A stretch of 33,091 nucleotides of DNA from Deltaproteobacteria bacterium. Its GTDB lineage: Bacteria > Desulfobacterota > Binatia > Binatales > Binataceae. Position numbers and translations under genes: made by a program. Every line of letters begins with the position of its first letter. Within the stretch, counting starts at the first letter, position 1. The stretch is taken from positions 1 to 33,091 of the forward strand of contig JAJXYM010000193.1 in NCBI GenBank assembly GCA_021780585.1. Reading direction: 5' to 3'. This document shows positions 1-7,231 of the stretch, piece by piece. The notes beneath the pieces were generated by a model. It was not told the DNA's origin and searched no databases. It was given only the letters and a program-made list of their open reading frames with translations.

Positions 1-2301
1 GGCATCGACCTGATCTATTACGGCGTGGGTGGGCGGATGGAGTTCGATCTCGCGATCGCGCCGCACGCCCGGCTCGCTTCCGTCCGGCTCGAATTGAGCG
101 GCGCGCGCGCCGCCCGCGTCGACCAGACGGGAAATCTGGTCCTCGCGACCGCGGCGGGCGCCCTCCGTCTGATGCGTCCGACGGTCTACGCCGAGAGTGG
201 CGCGCGCGCCGGGGCCGCGCCCACGCGGAGCCGCGTCGATGGCCGCTACGCGATCCTGGCGCGGCGCGACGGTCGGGTGACGATCGGCTTTCGGCTCGGC
301 CCGCACGATCCCAAGGCCCGCGTCGTGATCGATCCGGCGCTCGACTACGCGAGCTTTCTCGGCGGCGTCGGCCGCGACGTCGCCACCGCCGTCGCGGCCG
401 ACGCCGCGGGGGACGTTTTTGTCGCCGGGATGACGACCTCGCCGGATTTTCCCGTCACGCCGGGCGCGATCGATTCCTCATGCTGGTACTGCTCGAATCG
501 CGGGAGCGATTTTTTCGCCAGCGCCTTTGTCAGTGAATTGCGGCCGGCCGCGCCCGGCGCGGCCCAACTGGTCTATTCGACCTACCTTGGCGGAAGCGAC
601 GGATGGGGCGGCGGCGCGGCGGCGATCGCGCTGGATTCGCGCGGCTATGCGCATCTGGCGGGCGTTACCGATTCGAGCGATTTCCCGGTGACGCCGGGCG
701 CCGTCGAACGTTCCTGCGCGGGTCGCGAACAGCCGTTCCTCGCGATTCTGAATCCCTCCGCCGCTGGAACCGCGCAACTGGTCTACGCGAGCTGTATTGG
801 CGGACGCTCCGCCTATGCGGGCGCGACGGCGCTGGCGCTCGATTCCGCCGGGCGCGACTACCTCGCCGGATATACCGCCGACGCCGATTTTCCGGTCACT
901 GCGGATGCGTTGGAGGCTTCGTGTCCCGGATGCGGCGCCGGCCGGAGCGACGGCTTCCTGAGCGTAATCGATTCGTCCGTGGCGGGCGGCGCCGGTCTGA
1001 TTTATTCGACCTTTATCGGCGGTGGCGGAAATCCGCATGGCGCCGGCGACGCGGCAACGTCGCTCGCGGTTGCCGCATCGGGCGACGTATGGCTCGCCGG
1101 AACGACCGGGTCGGACGATTTTCCGACCACTTCCGGCGCGATCGAGCCGTCCTGTCCGAGCGCGGCGGCTCCCAACGGATGCGGCGCCGGTTTCGTCGCG
1201 CATCTGCGCACTAACGCCGGCGCGCCGGCGCTTGCCTATGCGACCTATCTCGGCGGATCGGTCAACGGCGACGGAATCGCCGCGTTGGCGCTGGCTCCGG
1301 ACGGCGATCCGGTCGTGGCCGGCGGGACTTTTTCGCCCGATTTTCCAGTCAGCGATAACGCCTACCAGAAAAAATGTGGCGGCGGATGCGCGCATGGCGA
1401 CGCCTTTGTCGCCGTGATCGCGCCGAACGCGCCGCCCCCGCGTCAGTTGAGCTATGCGAGTTTTCTGGGCGGCGGCGGATCGGCGGCGGGCGGCGATTCC
1501 GCGACCGCGATCGCGGCGGCTCCGGACGGCGATATATACCTCGCTGGCGCCGCGCTCTCGCTCGATTTCCCGATCACGGCCGACGCCGCTCAGTCGCAAT
1601 GCGTCGCCTGCGCGAAAAATCCGCCGGCGCCGAACGCCTTCGTCGCCATCGTGCGGCCGTCGGCGGCGCGCGCGCGATCGCTGGTCTACGCGACCTATCT
1701 GGGCGGATCGGGCGGCTTCGACGGAACCTCGCCGGCGGGCGACGCCGCCATCGCGATCGCGTTCGATCCCGCCAGCGGCGGCCTGTACGTTGTCGGCGGC
1801 GCCGCTTCGGCCGACTTTCCCGTCACCGCCAACGGCTATCAAACACGCTGTCACGGATGCCTTGACGGTCAGGGCGGGAACGCCTTCGTCGCGCATTTCA
1901 CCGCGCCCGCCGATCGGCAGCCCACGCCGACGCCGACCGCGACGCCATCACCGACGCCCGCGCCGGATCCAGCCGGGTCGCTCGAATATCGTCCCGGCCG
2001 CCTGAACTTCGGCGCCGCACGGATCGGGAGGGGCGCGCGCCGGCGCACGCTTACGCTGCGCAATCGCGATCGGGCGCCGATCGCGATTGCGGGAATCGCG
2101 GTCAGCGGCGGCCCGGATTTTGCCGCGACCAGCGCTTGCGGACCGATTCTCGCGGCGGGTCGGCGATGCGCCGTGACGGTGAGTTTTCGGCCGCAATTGC
2201 CGGGTCGCCGGCAGGCGGCGCTCGAAATCGTCGATAACGCCCGCAACAGTCCGCAGACGATCGAGTTATTCGGCACGGGACTCGGGTTTCCGCGGCGCTA
2301 G
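1..2301 (+). CDS. SBBP-repeat beta-propeller exported protein (5' end cut by window)
   Basis: The frame is open from base 1, and the residues before the first possible start (GIDLIYYG) match the conserved segment that precedes SBBP repeats, so the true start lies left of the window. There are 766 visible residues. About seven repeats follow residue ~112, each with a YA[ST]YLGG-type strand, a D..G..Y[LV]AG strand and a DFPVT turn, as in SBBP beta-propellers. A Pro/Thr-rich linker (around residue 641) leads to a ~110-residue tail with LNFGA, LTLRN and VSFRP motifs typical of ASH/choice-of-anchor-D domains. A cysteine or Cys pair follows the DFPVT turn in every repeat. The family is usually cell-surface or secreted; the ligand is unknown. 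The gene converges on the S53 peptidase gene. Confidence 0.88.
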   Translation, partial: GIDLIYYGVGGRMEFDLAIAPHARLASVRLELSGARAARVDQTGNLVLATAAGALRLMRPTVYAESGARAGAAPTRSRVDGRYAILARRDGRVTIGFRLGPHDPKARVVIDPALDYASFLGGVGRDVATAVAADAAGDVFVAGMTTSPDFPVTPGAIDSSCWYCSNRGSDFFASAFVSELRPAAPGAAQLVYSTYLGGSDGWGGGAAAIALDSRGYAHLAGVTDSSDFPVTPGAVERSCAGREQPFLAILNPSAAGTAQLVYASCIGGRSAYAGATALALDSAGRDYLAGYTADADFPVTADALEASCPGCGAGRSDGFLSVIDSSVAGGAGLIYSTFIGGGGNPHGAGDAATSLAVAASGDVWLAGTTGSDDFPTTSGAIEPSCPSAAAPNGCGAGFVAHLRTNAGAPALAYATYLGGSVNGDGIAALALAPDGDPVVAGGTFSPDFPVSDNAYQKKCGGGCAHGDAFVAVIAPNAPPPRQLSYASFLGGGGSAAGGDSATAIAAAPDGDIYLAGAALSLDFPITADAAQSQCVACAKNPPAPNAFVAIVRPSAARARSLVYATYLGGSGGFDGTSPAGDAAIAIAFDPASGGLYVVGGAASADFPVTANGYQTRCHGCLDGQGGNAFVAHFTAPADRQPTPTPTATPSPTPAPDPAGSLEYRPGRLNFGAARIGRGARRRTLTLRNRDRAPIAIAGIAVSGGPDFAATSACGPILAAGRRCAVTVSFRPQLPGRRQAALEIVDNARNSPQTIELFGTGLGFPRR

Positions 2302-2314
2302 ACGATCACGACCG

Positions 2315-2338
2315 CGGGCGCTGGCGTCATCGCGCCCG
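2315..2338. terminator. Possible bidirectional hairpin between convergent genes
   Basis: A perfect 7-bp inverted repeat (CGGGCGC / GCGCCCG, 10-nt loop) lies in the 51-bp gap between two convergent stop codons. There is no T-run on either side, so only the position and the GC-rich stem support termination. Confidence 0.3.
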
Positions 2339-2352
2339 GCGGGTCGGCGCGG

Positions 2353-4593
2353 TCATCGCGGCGCCCGTCCGCTGCCGGTGAGCGCGACGGTTTGCGGCGA
2401 ATCGCCGGCGTCGTCGGCGATTTGCAGCGTCACCGGAGCGGCGGGTCCGGATGCGGACGGCGTGAAGCGCACCGTGAATTTGCAGCTTTTGCCCGGTCCG
2501 ATCATCGCGCCGGCGCAATTTCCGGCCGCGCTAAAGTCGCCGCCCGCCGTCACCTGTCCGACCATCACCCAGCCCGTCTGGGTCCGGGGATTGTTGATCG
2601 TCACGATGCGGGGCGGACTCGGTTTGCCGACCGCGACATTGTTGAATGCGATCGCGGCGGGCGTGACCTTGAGCGTTGGCGGACGCGGCAGCGTGCGCGC
2701 ATAGGCCGGCACGAAGACGGCGGCGTCCACCGTGCCCCATCCGGTGGCGAGATCGAAGCCCGGCCCAGCGTCGAAACCGGCCACGCCGTTGTATCCGTTA
2801 TTGCCGCTGACGACGTCGCGCAGGCCGACCGCGCTCTGGCCCGCCGCGGCGAGGTCATACAGCGTTGGATTAAGCCGGCCAATACGGCCGCCGGCGGCCT
2901 GCACGATCAGCCGCGCGATTCCGGCCCATCCCGGCGCGGCGAGGCTGGTGCCGCCGGCGATGACGATCGCGACTGCGCCGCGCCCGTCGCATCCGGCGGA
3001 CGCAAACACGCAACTGCCGTCCATCACCGTGATAGCGCCGGGATAATAGGGACTCGCGATCAGGGAGAGATCAGGCACGTCGCGCACGCCGTCGGCCGGC
3101 GTGTCGGCGCTCTGATACGACGGTTTGGCGAACGCGGCGCTGCGCCCGCCGCCGCTCGCCCCGCCGCCCGCGATTCCGTCGTCGGGATCGTTCCAGACCC
3201 GTTCCGCGACGCTGCCGACGTCGTTGCCGTTGCCGTCGTAAACGGGATCGAAGGAGACGCCGCCGACGGCGGTGACATTCGGATCGGCCGCAAGCTCGCT
3301 GACGGTGGGCGAGGTTGCGGCGATGCATTGATTGTTGACGGGATCATAGACGACGCCCGCCGCGCCCTGATCGCCGCTCGACGCGATCACGGTCTGGCCC
3401 TGGCTGGCGGCCTGCGCGAAGATCGGATCGAGCGTCGCCGTGTAGAACGACGACGGGTTGCCGCAGTAGCTGTAACTGATGCTGACCACGGGGCAGGCGT
3501 TGTCGATGACCGCCGCGCGGATCGCGTCGAGCAATCCGTCGCCGGCGGCGGCGATCGCGTTATTGCCGAGATAGTAGCGCAGCGGCGATCCGGGCGCGGC
3601 CGCATGCGCCCATTCCAGATCGAGAAATGTCTCCATTTCGTCGCCGTTGATACCGGGACTCTTGCGGTCGGCCATGACCTTGCGGATCCCGGCGCCCGGC
3701 AGACGGAAGCGTGAGTTGAACGCGGCGACGGGGCGCGCGACAAAGTCGGAATCGCCCACAATCCCGATACATCCCGCGGCGCCCGCTCCTTTCAATCCGG
3801 CGCCGAGCAGGGGGCTTTCGTCATAGAAAGTCTGAAAATCGGCGGGACCGAAAAACGTTCCGAGATTCCTGACGTAATACTCGGGCGCGGGATTTTCGGG
3901 CAGCATCCCGCCCGCGACCAGCGCGTCGCCCGTGTCCGCCGCCACTTGCAGCGCGCCGGAATCCGTGGCCGCCGGGCGCAATTCGCTCCGGCGCAACGCC
4001 GGCCTCGCGGCATGCAGATTGTCGAGGCCGCGTACCGACTCGATTACGCTGGCGACCGACGCCGGCAACTCGGGATCGTCGGCGTTGCCGTAATGGCCGG
4101 CGTCCGCGACTTGCAGAATCGCGACGTTGAAGGCGCGCGCAGCCTGCGCGACCGTGCCGGTGAATGCGATCGTGCGCCGCGTCAAATCCGCCGAAGTGAC
4201 GGCAAAGCCCTGCGCTGAGAGCCAGTCCGCGGCGGTTTGCAGATCGCTCGCGGTCGGACCGAAGCGGGCCGCAAATTCATCCGGCGTGAGCCATCGATGA
4301 TAATTCGGCGAGCCGGGAGCCTCCTGCGCGGCGATCAATTGGTCGAGCGCGGCGCGATTGCGCAGCTTGAGCGTCAGCGCCATCGCCAGCGTGCGGCGCG
4401 AATCGGCGGCGCCGACGACGGTGAACCGATCGATGTCCCGCGGATGATTCCCGGCCAGTCGAACCATCATTTGCGCGCGCGCCGGTCGCGAGATTGCGGC
4501 GATCGTCGCGAGCGCAATGATCAGCGCCAGCGCAACCTTCCGGATTGCGGCAATTCTCTCCAGCGCGGGAGACGCATGTCCCTGGAATTCCAT
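2353..4593 (-). CDS. Sedolisin-type (S53) serine-carboxyl peptidase with C-terminal ASH-like domain
   Basis: This is a secreted pro-protease that cleaves proteins, usually at acidic pH. Order in the 746-residue product: signal peptide (hydrophobic stretch, cleavage near ARA-Q at ~40), pro-kumamolisin activation domain (~45-190, with the YHRWLTPDEFAARFG motif), S53 catalytic domain (~240-620), and an ASH/choice-of-anchor-D tail (~645-746). The catalytic Glu-Asp pair is in METFLDLE (E321, D325), the nucleophile in GGTSLAAPG (S550), and the probable oxyanion Asp in SSGDQGA (D408). All are present, so it should be active. The frame continues 12 nt upstream to a TTG at 4605; I chose the ATG at 4593 as the more usual start. 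It is the lone minus-strand gene here and is followed by the convergent SBBP gene, whose tail is similar. Confidence 0.93.
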   Translation of the reverse strand: MEFQGHASPALERIAAIRKVALALIIALATIAAISRPARAQMMVRLAGNHPRDIDRFTVVGAADSRRTLAMALTLKLRNRAALDQLIAAQEAPGSPNYHRWLTPDEFAARFGPTASDLQTAADWLSAQGFAVTSADLTRRTIAFTGTVAQAARAFNVAILQVADAGHYGNADDPELPASVASVIESVRGLDNLHAARPALRRSELRPAATDSGALQVAADTGDALVAGGMLPENPAPEYYVRNLGTFFGPADFQTFYDESPLLGAGLKGAGAAGCIGIVGDSDFVARPVAAFNSRFRLPGAGIRKVMADRKSPGINGDEMETFLDLEWAHAAAPGSPLRYYLGNNAIAAAGDGLLDAIRAAVIDNACPVVSISYSYCGNPSSFYTATLDPIFAQAASQGQTVIASSGDQGAAGVVYDPVNNQCIAATSPTVSELAADPNVTAVGGVSFDPVYDGNGNDVGSVAERVWNDPDDGIAGGGASGGGRSAAFAKPSYQSADTPADGVRDVPDLSLIASPYYPGAITVMDGSCVFASAGCDGRGAVAIVIAGGTSLAAPGWAGIARLIVQAAGGRIGRLNPTLYDLAAAGQSAVGLRDVVSGNNGYNGVAGFDAGPGFDLATGWGTVDAAVFVPAYARTLPRPPTLKVTPAAIAFNNVAVGKPSPPRIVTINNPRTQTGWVMVGQVTAGGDFSAAGNCAGAMIGPGKSCKFTVRFTPSASGPAAPVTLQIADDAGDSPQTVALTGSGRAPR

Positions 4594-5028
4594 CCCGTTA
4601 CTCAATTTTAACTATTTCAGCGCCGAATCAAAACTGATTCCAATCAATTGCGGCAATTTACACAATTTGAGTCACTAGGAGTCTAATTGCAAATCCTCCG
4701 CCGACGCAATTCCCGATTTCCCGGACCCGGGTTCGCCCGGCGAAGAGAGGAGGAGCGCCGCTGGCCGCGCGCCTCGCTTCGTCCCGCGAAGGTCATTGTA
4801 AGCTGGTAAATGTTTCAGATTCGGACTTTGCTTGACGCGTTCTTTCCGGCCGCGAAAATCAGGGAAAAGCGCGGTAAAATTGGGATCATTTATCGTCGCT
4901 CCGGCGATGGCATAAGAGATGCTTGCGGTGCTTTTCAACGCTGTCGGGCGGGAAGCCGCGGGAGCGTGGCTCGCGAAGAGGGGGAGCCGCGCTCGCGAGG
5001 ATTGAACGTTCGGGCAGATACGATCGTC
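4594..5028. other. Intergenic region between divergent genes, with AT-rich island
   Basis: No convincing gene. Bases ~4600-4690 are markedly AT-rich for this genome and probably hold the peptidase promoter. A perfect 6-bp inverted repeat with a 4-nt spacer (GAATCA-AAAC-TGATTC) lies at 4625-4640. On the plus side a TTGACG (4832-4837) sits 17 nt before a poor -10-like AAAATC, so any promoter for the ATPase gene is uncertain. The reading frame of the ATPase is open back to 4810, but that extension does not look like the family N-terminus. Confidence 0.5.
4625..4640. promoter_or_regulatory. 16-bp palindrome upstream of the peptidase gene, possible operator
   Basis: Arms GAATCA and TGATTC are perfect complements around AAAC. 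It lies 32-47 bp upstream of the peptidase ATG inside the AT-rich island. On the minus strand it overlaps a TTGATT (-35-like) followed 15 nt later by TAAAAT (-10-like). The spacing is short, so the promoter call is weak; operator function is inferred from the position only. Confidence 0.35.
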
Positions 5029-6438
5029 ATGTACTATCGCCATTTCGGCCTGACCGGCGCGCCCTTTCAGTTCACGCCAACGGCGCGGATGCTCTTCATC
5101 AGCCGGTCGCATCGTGACGCTCTTGCGGCGCTGGAATGGAGCCTCGCGCACGAGCCGAGCGGCTTCACCCTGATGTTGGGTGAGACCGGCGCAGGCAAGA
5201 CCACTTTGCTGGTGGCCCTGATGGCGCGTAATCAGGGCGGTATACATATCGCCTGCGTCACCAATCCGCGGCTGGGCTTTGACGGGATCATGCGCGATCT
5301 GCTGCGGCAGTTGGGAATCGCCGCGTGCGGCGCGCAATTCGAGATGGCGGAGGCGTTCGATCGCTTCCTGAGCGGGCTTCCCGCCGGCGACCGCGTTGTG
5401 GTCATGATCGACGAGGCGCAGAGTCTCGCGGCCGACGCGCTGGAGGATTTGCGGCTGTTCGCGAATCGCGCGGACGGCGAAGGCGCGCGACTGCATTTCG
5501 TGCTCGCGGGCCAGCCCGATCTGGCGTGGCGGCTCGGCGCGCCAGAACTTCGGCAGGTCAACGATCGGATCGGAATCCGCACGGCGCTGCAAGCGCTCGA
5601 TCGCGATGAGTCCGCCGCCTACGTCGCGCATCGTGTGGCCGCGTGCGGCGGGACGGTCGCGGAGCTGTTCACGCCGGGCGCGCTCGAGCATCTGCTGGAG
5701 CACTCCGGCGGCAATCCGCGGCGGATCAATGTGCTCTGCCACAATGCGATGCTGGCGGCGTGGAACGCGGGCGAGCCGCGCGTGACGCTCGCGATAGCGC
5801 GGGCGGCGGCGCTCGCGTCCGGCTTCGCCAATGGTCGCGCGGCCGAAGCGCGGCGCGGCGGCGGCAGGTTCGCCGGCCTGCGTCTGACCAGCCTGCGGGC
5901 CGGTTCGATTCGACCGGTGGCGGCGCTCGCGGCGATGGCGTTTTTCGGCCTGGCGGCGGTCTATCTGTGGCAGGGCGATTGGTCCGGGCGCGAGGAGCCG
6001 ACCAGTATCGAGCCGGGCGGTGTGGTGGGCGACGCCGTCACCGAGCATCCGGGGGCCGGCTATATTTCGACTATCCCGAGCGGCGCGACGGATCCCGGCG
6101 GGCTCCTCGCGACCGCACCGGGGCCTGGCCTGAACGATCGCTCCGCCGCCGATGGCGCCGCCGGACGCGGCGCGCCCGCGCAGGTGCGCGTGCGCCCAGG
6201 CGATACGCTGGCGGGGATCGCGGCGCGCTACCTTGGTTCGAAAGATCAGGTCGATCGGCTGGTCGGGGCGAATCCGCGGCTTGGCGACGCCAACCGGATC
6301 TACGCGGGCGAGTTCCTGAATCTGCCCGCGGCCGCCCGTCGCATGACCGCCGCGTCGCGCGGCGTGGTCACGCCGACGGCGGGTGGCGCTGCCGATCGGC
6401 GCGCACTCGCCGCCGACGGCGCGTCCGAGGAGGAATAG
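5029..6438 (+). CDS. ExeA-like AAA ATPase with transmembrane segment and C-terminal LysM domain
   Basis: The protein opens with MYYRHFGLTGAPFQFTPTAR, the classical start of ExeA/GspA-type and exosortase-associated ATPases, which is why ATG 5029 is preferred over the in-frame ATG at 4810. Walker A is GETGAGKT (51-58) and Walker B is VVMIDEAQ (D128, E129). The ATPase domain ends near 265, one membrane helix spans ~296-314, and a LysM-like module (VRVRPGDTLAGIAARYL) occupies ~386-433. The predicted layout is a cytoplasmic ATPase anchored in the inner membrane with a peptidoglycan-binding periplasmic end. ExeA normally helps assemble a type II secretin and carries a different peptidoglycan-binding domain. 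No exeB, gsp or exosortase gene is visible nearby, so the partner is unknown. Length 469 aa. Confidence 0.87.
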   Translation: MYYRHFGLTGAPFQFTPTARMLFISRSHRDALAALEWSLAHEPSGFTLMLGETGAGKTTLLVALMARNQGGIHIACVTNPRLGFDGIMRDLLRQLGIAACGAQFEMAEAFDRFLSGLPAGDRVVVMIDEAQSLAADALEDLRLFANRADGEGARLHFVLAGQPDLAWRLGAPELRQVNDRIGIRTALQALDRDESAAYVAHRVAACGGTVAELFTPGALEHLLEHSGGNPRRINVLCHNAMLAAWNAGEPRVTLAIARAAALASGFANGRAAEARRGGGRFAGLRLTSLRAGSIRPVAALAAMAFFGLAAVYLWQGDWSGREEPTSIEPGGVVGDAVTEHPGAGYISTIPSGATDPGGLLATAPGPGLNDRSAADGAAGRGAPAQVRVRPGDTLAGIAARYLGSKDQVDRLVGANPRLGDANRIYAGEFLNLPAAARRMTAASRGVVTPTAGGAADRRALAADGASEEE

Positions 6439-6476
6439 CGCGACCGTCGTGCCGGAAACAGGAATTTAAGTTCGTT

Positions 6477-6548
6477 CGCCGATGGACATGGCGGAGCCCG
6501 CGTCGCGTAACCCCCCCCACGCAGCGGAGCGCAGCCCGTCCATCGGCG
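6477..6548. repeat. Perfect 11-bp inverted repeat enclosing a 50-nt loop with C8 tract
   Basis: CGCCGATGGAC (6477-6487) and GTCCATCGGCG (6538-6548) are exact reverse complements. The enclosed 50 nt hold a run of eight C flanked by GCGT and ACGC, and two copies of GCGGAGC. It lies in the 3' intergenic space between the ATPase stop and its terminator. It could be a structured transcript end, a REP-like element or a tiny non-autonomous element. No target-site duplication was recognised. Confidence 0.5.
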
Positions 6549-6621
6549 GACACTCCCATAGCGGGGCGTTTCGTGGTCGGGCGCCGGCCGGTCGTCGGGA
6601 ATTATCGCGACGTCTGTGGGC

Positions 6622-6657
6622 CGTCGCCGGCAAGACCCGGGACGCCTCTTATTTTTT
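6622..6657 (+). terminator. Intrinsic terminator downstream of the ExeA-like gene
   Basis: The 5' arm CGTCGCCGG (one bulged G) pairs with CCGGGACG across a 6-nt loop, followed by CCTCTTATTTTTT. The stem plus T-tract suits plus-strand termination. It ends just before the stop codon of the convergent lipoprotein gene. Confidence 0.65.
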
Positions 6658-6669
6658 CCCCCCGGTTCC

Positions 6670-7224
6670 TTACGGATTCGCCATGCGATCGGCAAGTTGA
6701 TCGCTGATTACCGAAGCCTTGCGCGCCAGACTCGACGCCGCGAGATAGTCATGCTGATCGATCGCGCGGCGGGCGGCGCTGACAAAGCCGCTCGCCTGGC
6801 TGTAGCTCGAAGCCTCGTCGCCGCGCAATTTGGCGCGATCGATGCGCGCGAGCCTGGCCCCGGCGTCATCGAGCAGATGCTCCGCGCTCACGCGGTCTTG
6901 GGCTTCGTCGCCGAGCGTCACGGTGGTGACGGCGGCCGGCGCGGCCGGCTCCTGACGAGCGGGCGCGGTCGCGACCGGATGCGCGCTGGGATGCGCATGG
7001 CCGCGATGCGTGGTCGCGCCCGCTTCCTCCGGCGCCACGCGCAACGGTAGCGGTCGTGGGCGCTCGCCGCTGGCGCGGGACGCCCTGGGGGTCGGCCGCG
7101 CCGGCTGCGGTCGCGTGGCGAACGGATTCGGCAGTCCCAACTGGGCGCATCCGGCGCACGCGGCGGCGAGGCCAATCGCGATTAGCCGGAGCGTCCCGGT
7201 ACGGAATGTACGCCTGGCGATCAC
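6670..7224 (-). CDS. Putative lipoprotein with Pro/Arg-rich linker and C-terminal helical region
   Basis: This is a 184-residue product starting at GTG. The N-terminus has basic residues, a hydrophobic stretch (LRLIAIGLAAACAGC) and Cys at 23 and 26 that could be the lipidated residue; the box is imperfect. Residues ~30-90 are low complexity, rich in Pro, Arg and Ala. Residues ~100-184 look helical (ISDQLADRM, SAEHLLDDAGARLARID). I recognise no named family, although small lipoproteins of this shape often precede or follow two-component genes. It starts 7 nt after the stop of the upstream histidine kinase with no clear ribosome-binding site, which suggests translational coupling. A role as accessory to that kinase is inference. 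Confidence 0.72.
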   Translation of the reverse strand: MIARRTFRTGTLRLIAIGLAAACAGCAQLGLPNPFATRPQPARPTPRASRASGERPRPLPLRVAPEEAGATTHRGHAHPSAHPVATAPARQEPAAPAAVTTVTLGDEAQDRVSAEHLLDDAGARLARIDRAKLRGDEASSYSQASGFVSAARRAIDQHDYLAASSLARKASVISDQLADRMANP

Positions 7225-7231
7225 GCGCGCT

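Noticed and set aside
478-1896. A 472-codon minus-strand frame inside the SBBP gene
   Set aside because: Repetitive Arg/Ala-rich translation that follows the repeat structure of the real plus-strand gene.
4675-6048. A 457-codon minus-strand frame opposite the ExeA-like gene
   Set aside because: No recognisable motif; the plus strand has Walker motifs and a family-typical N-terminus.
6511-6518. Run of eight C as a sequencing error in a gene
   Set aside because: It lies in noncoding sequence between two intact genes, so it breaks no frame. The exact count is still uncertain.
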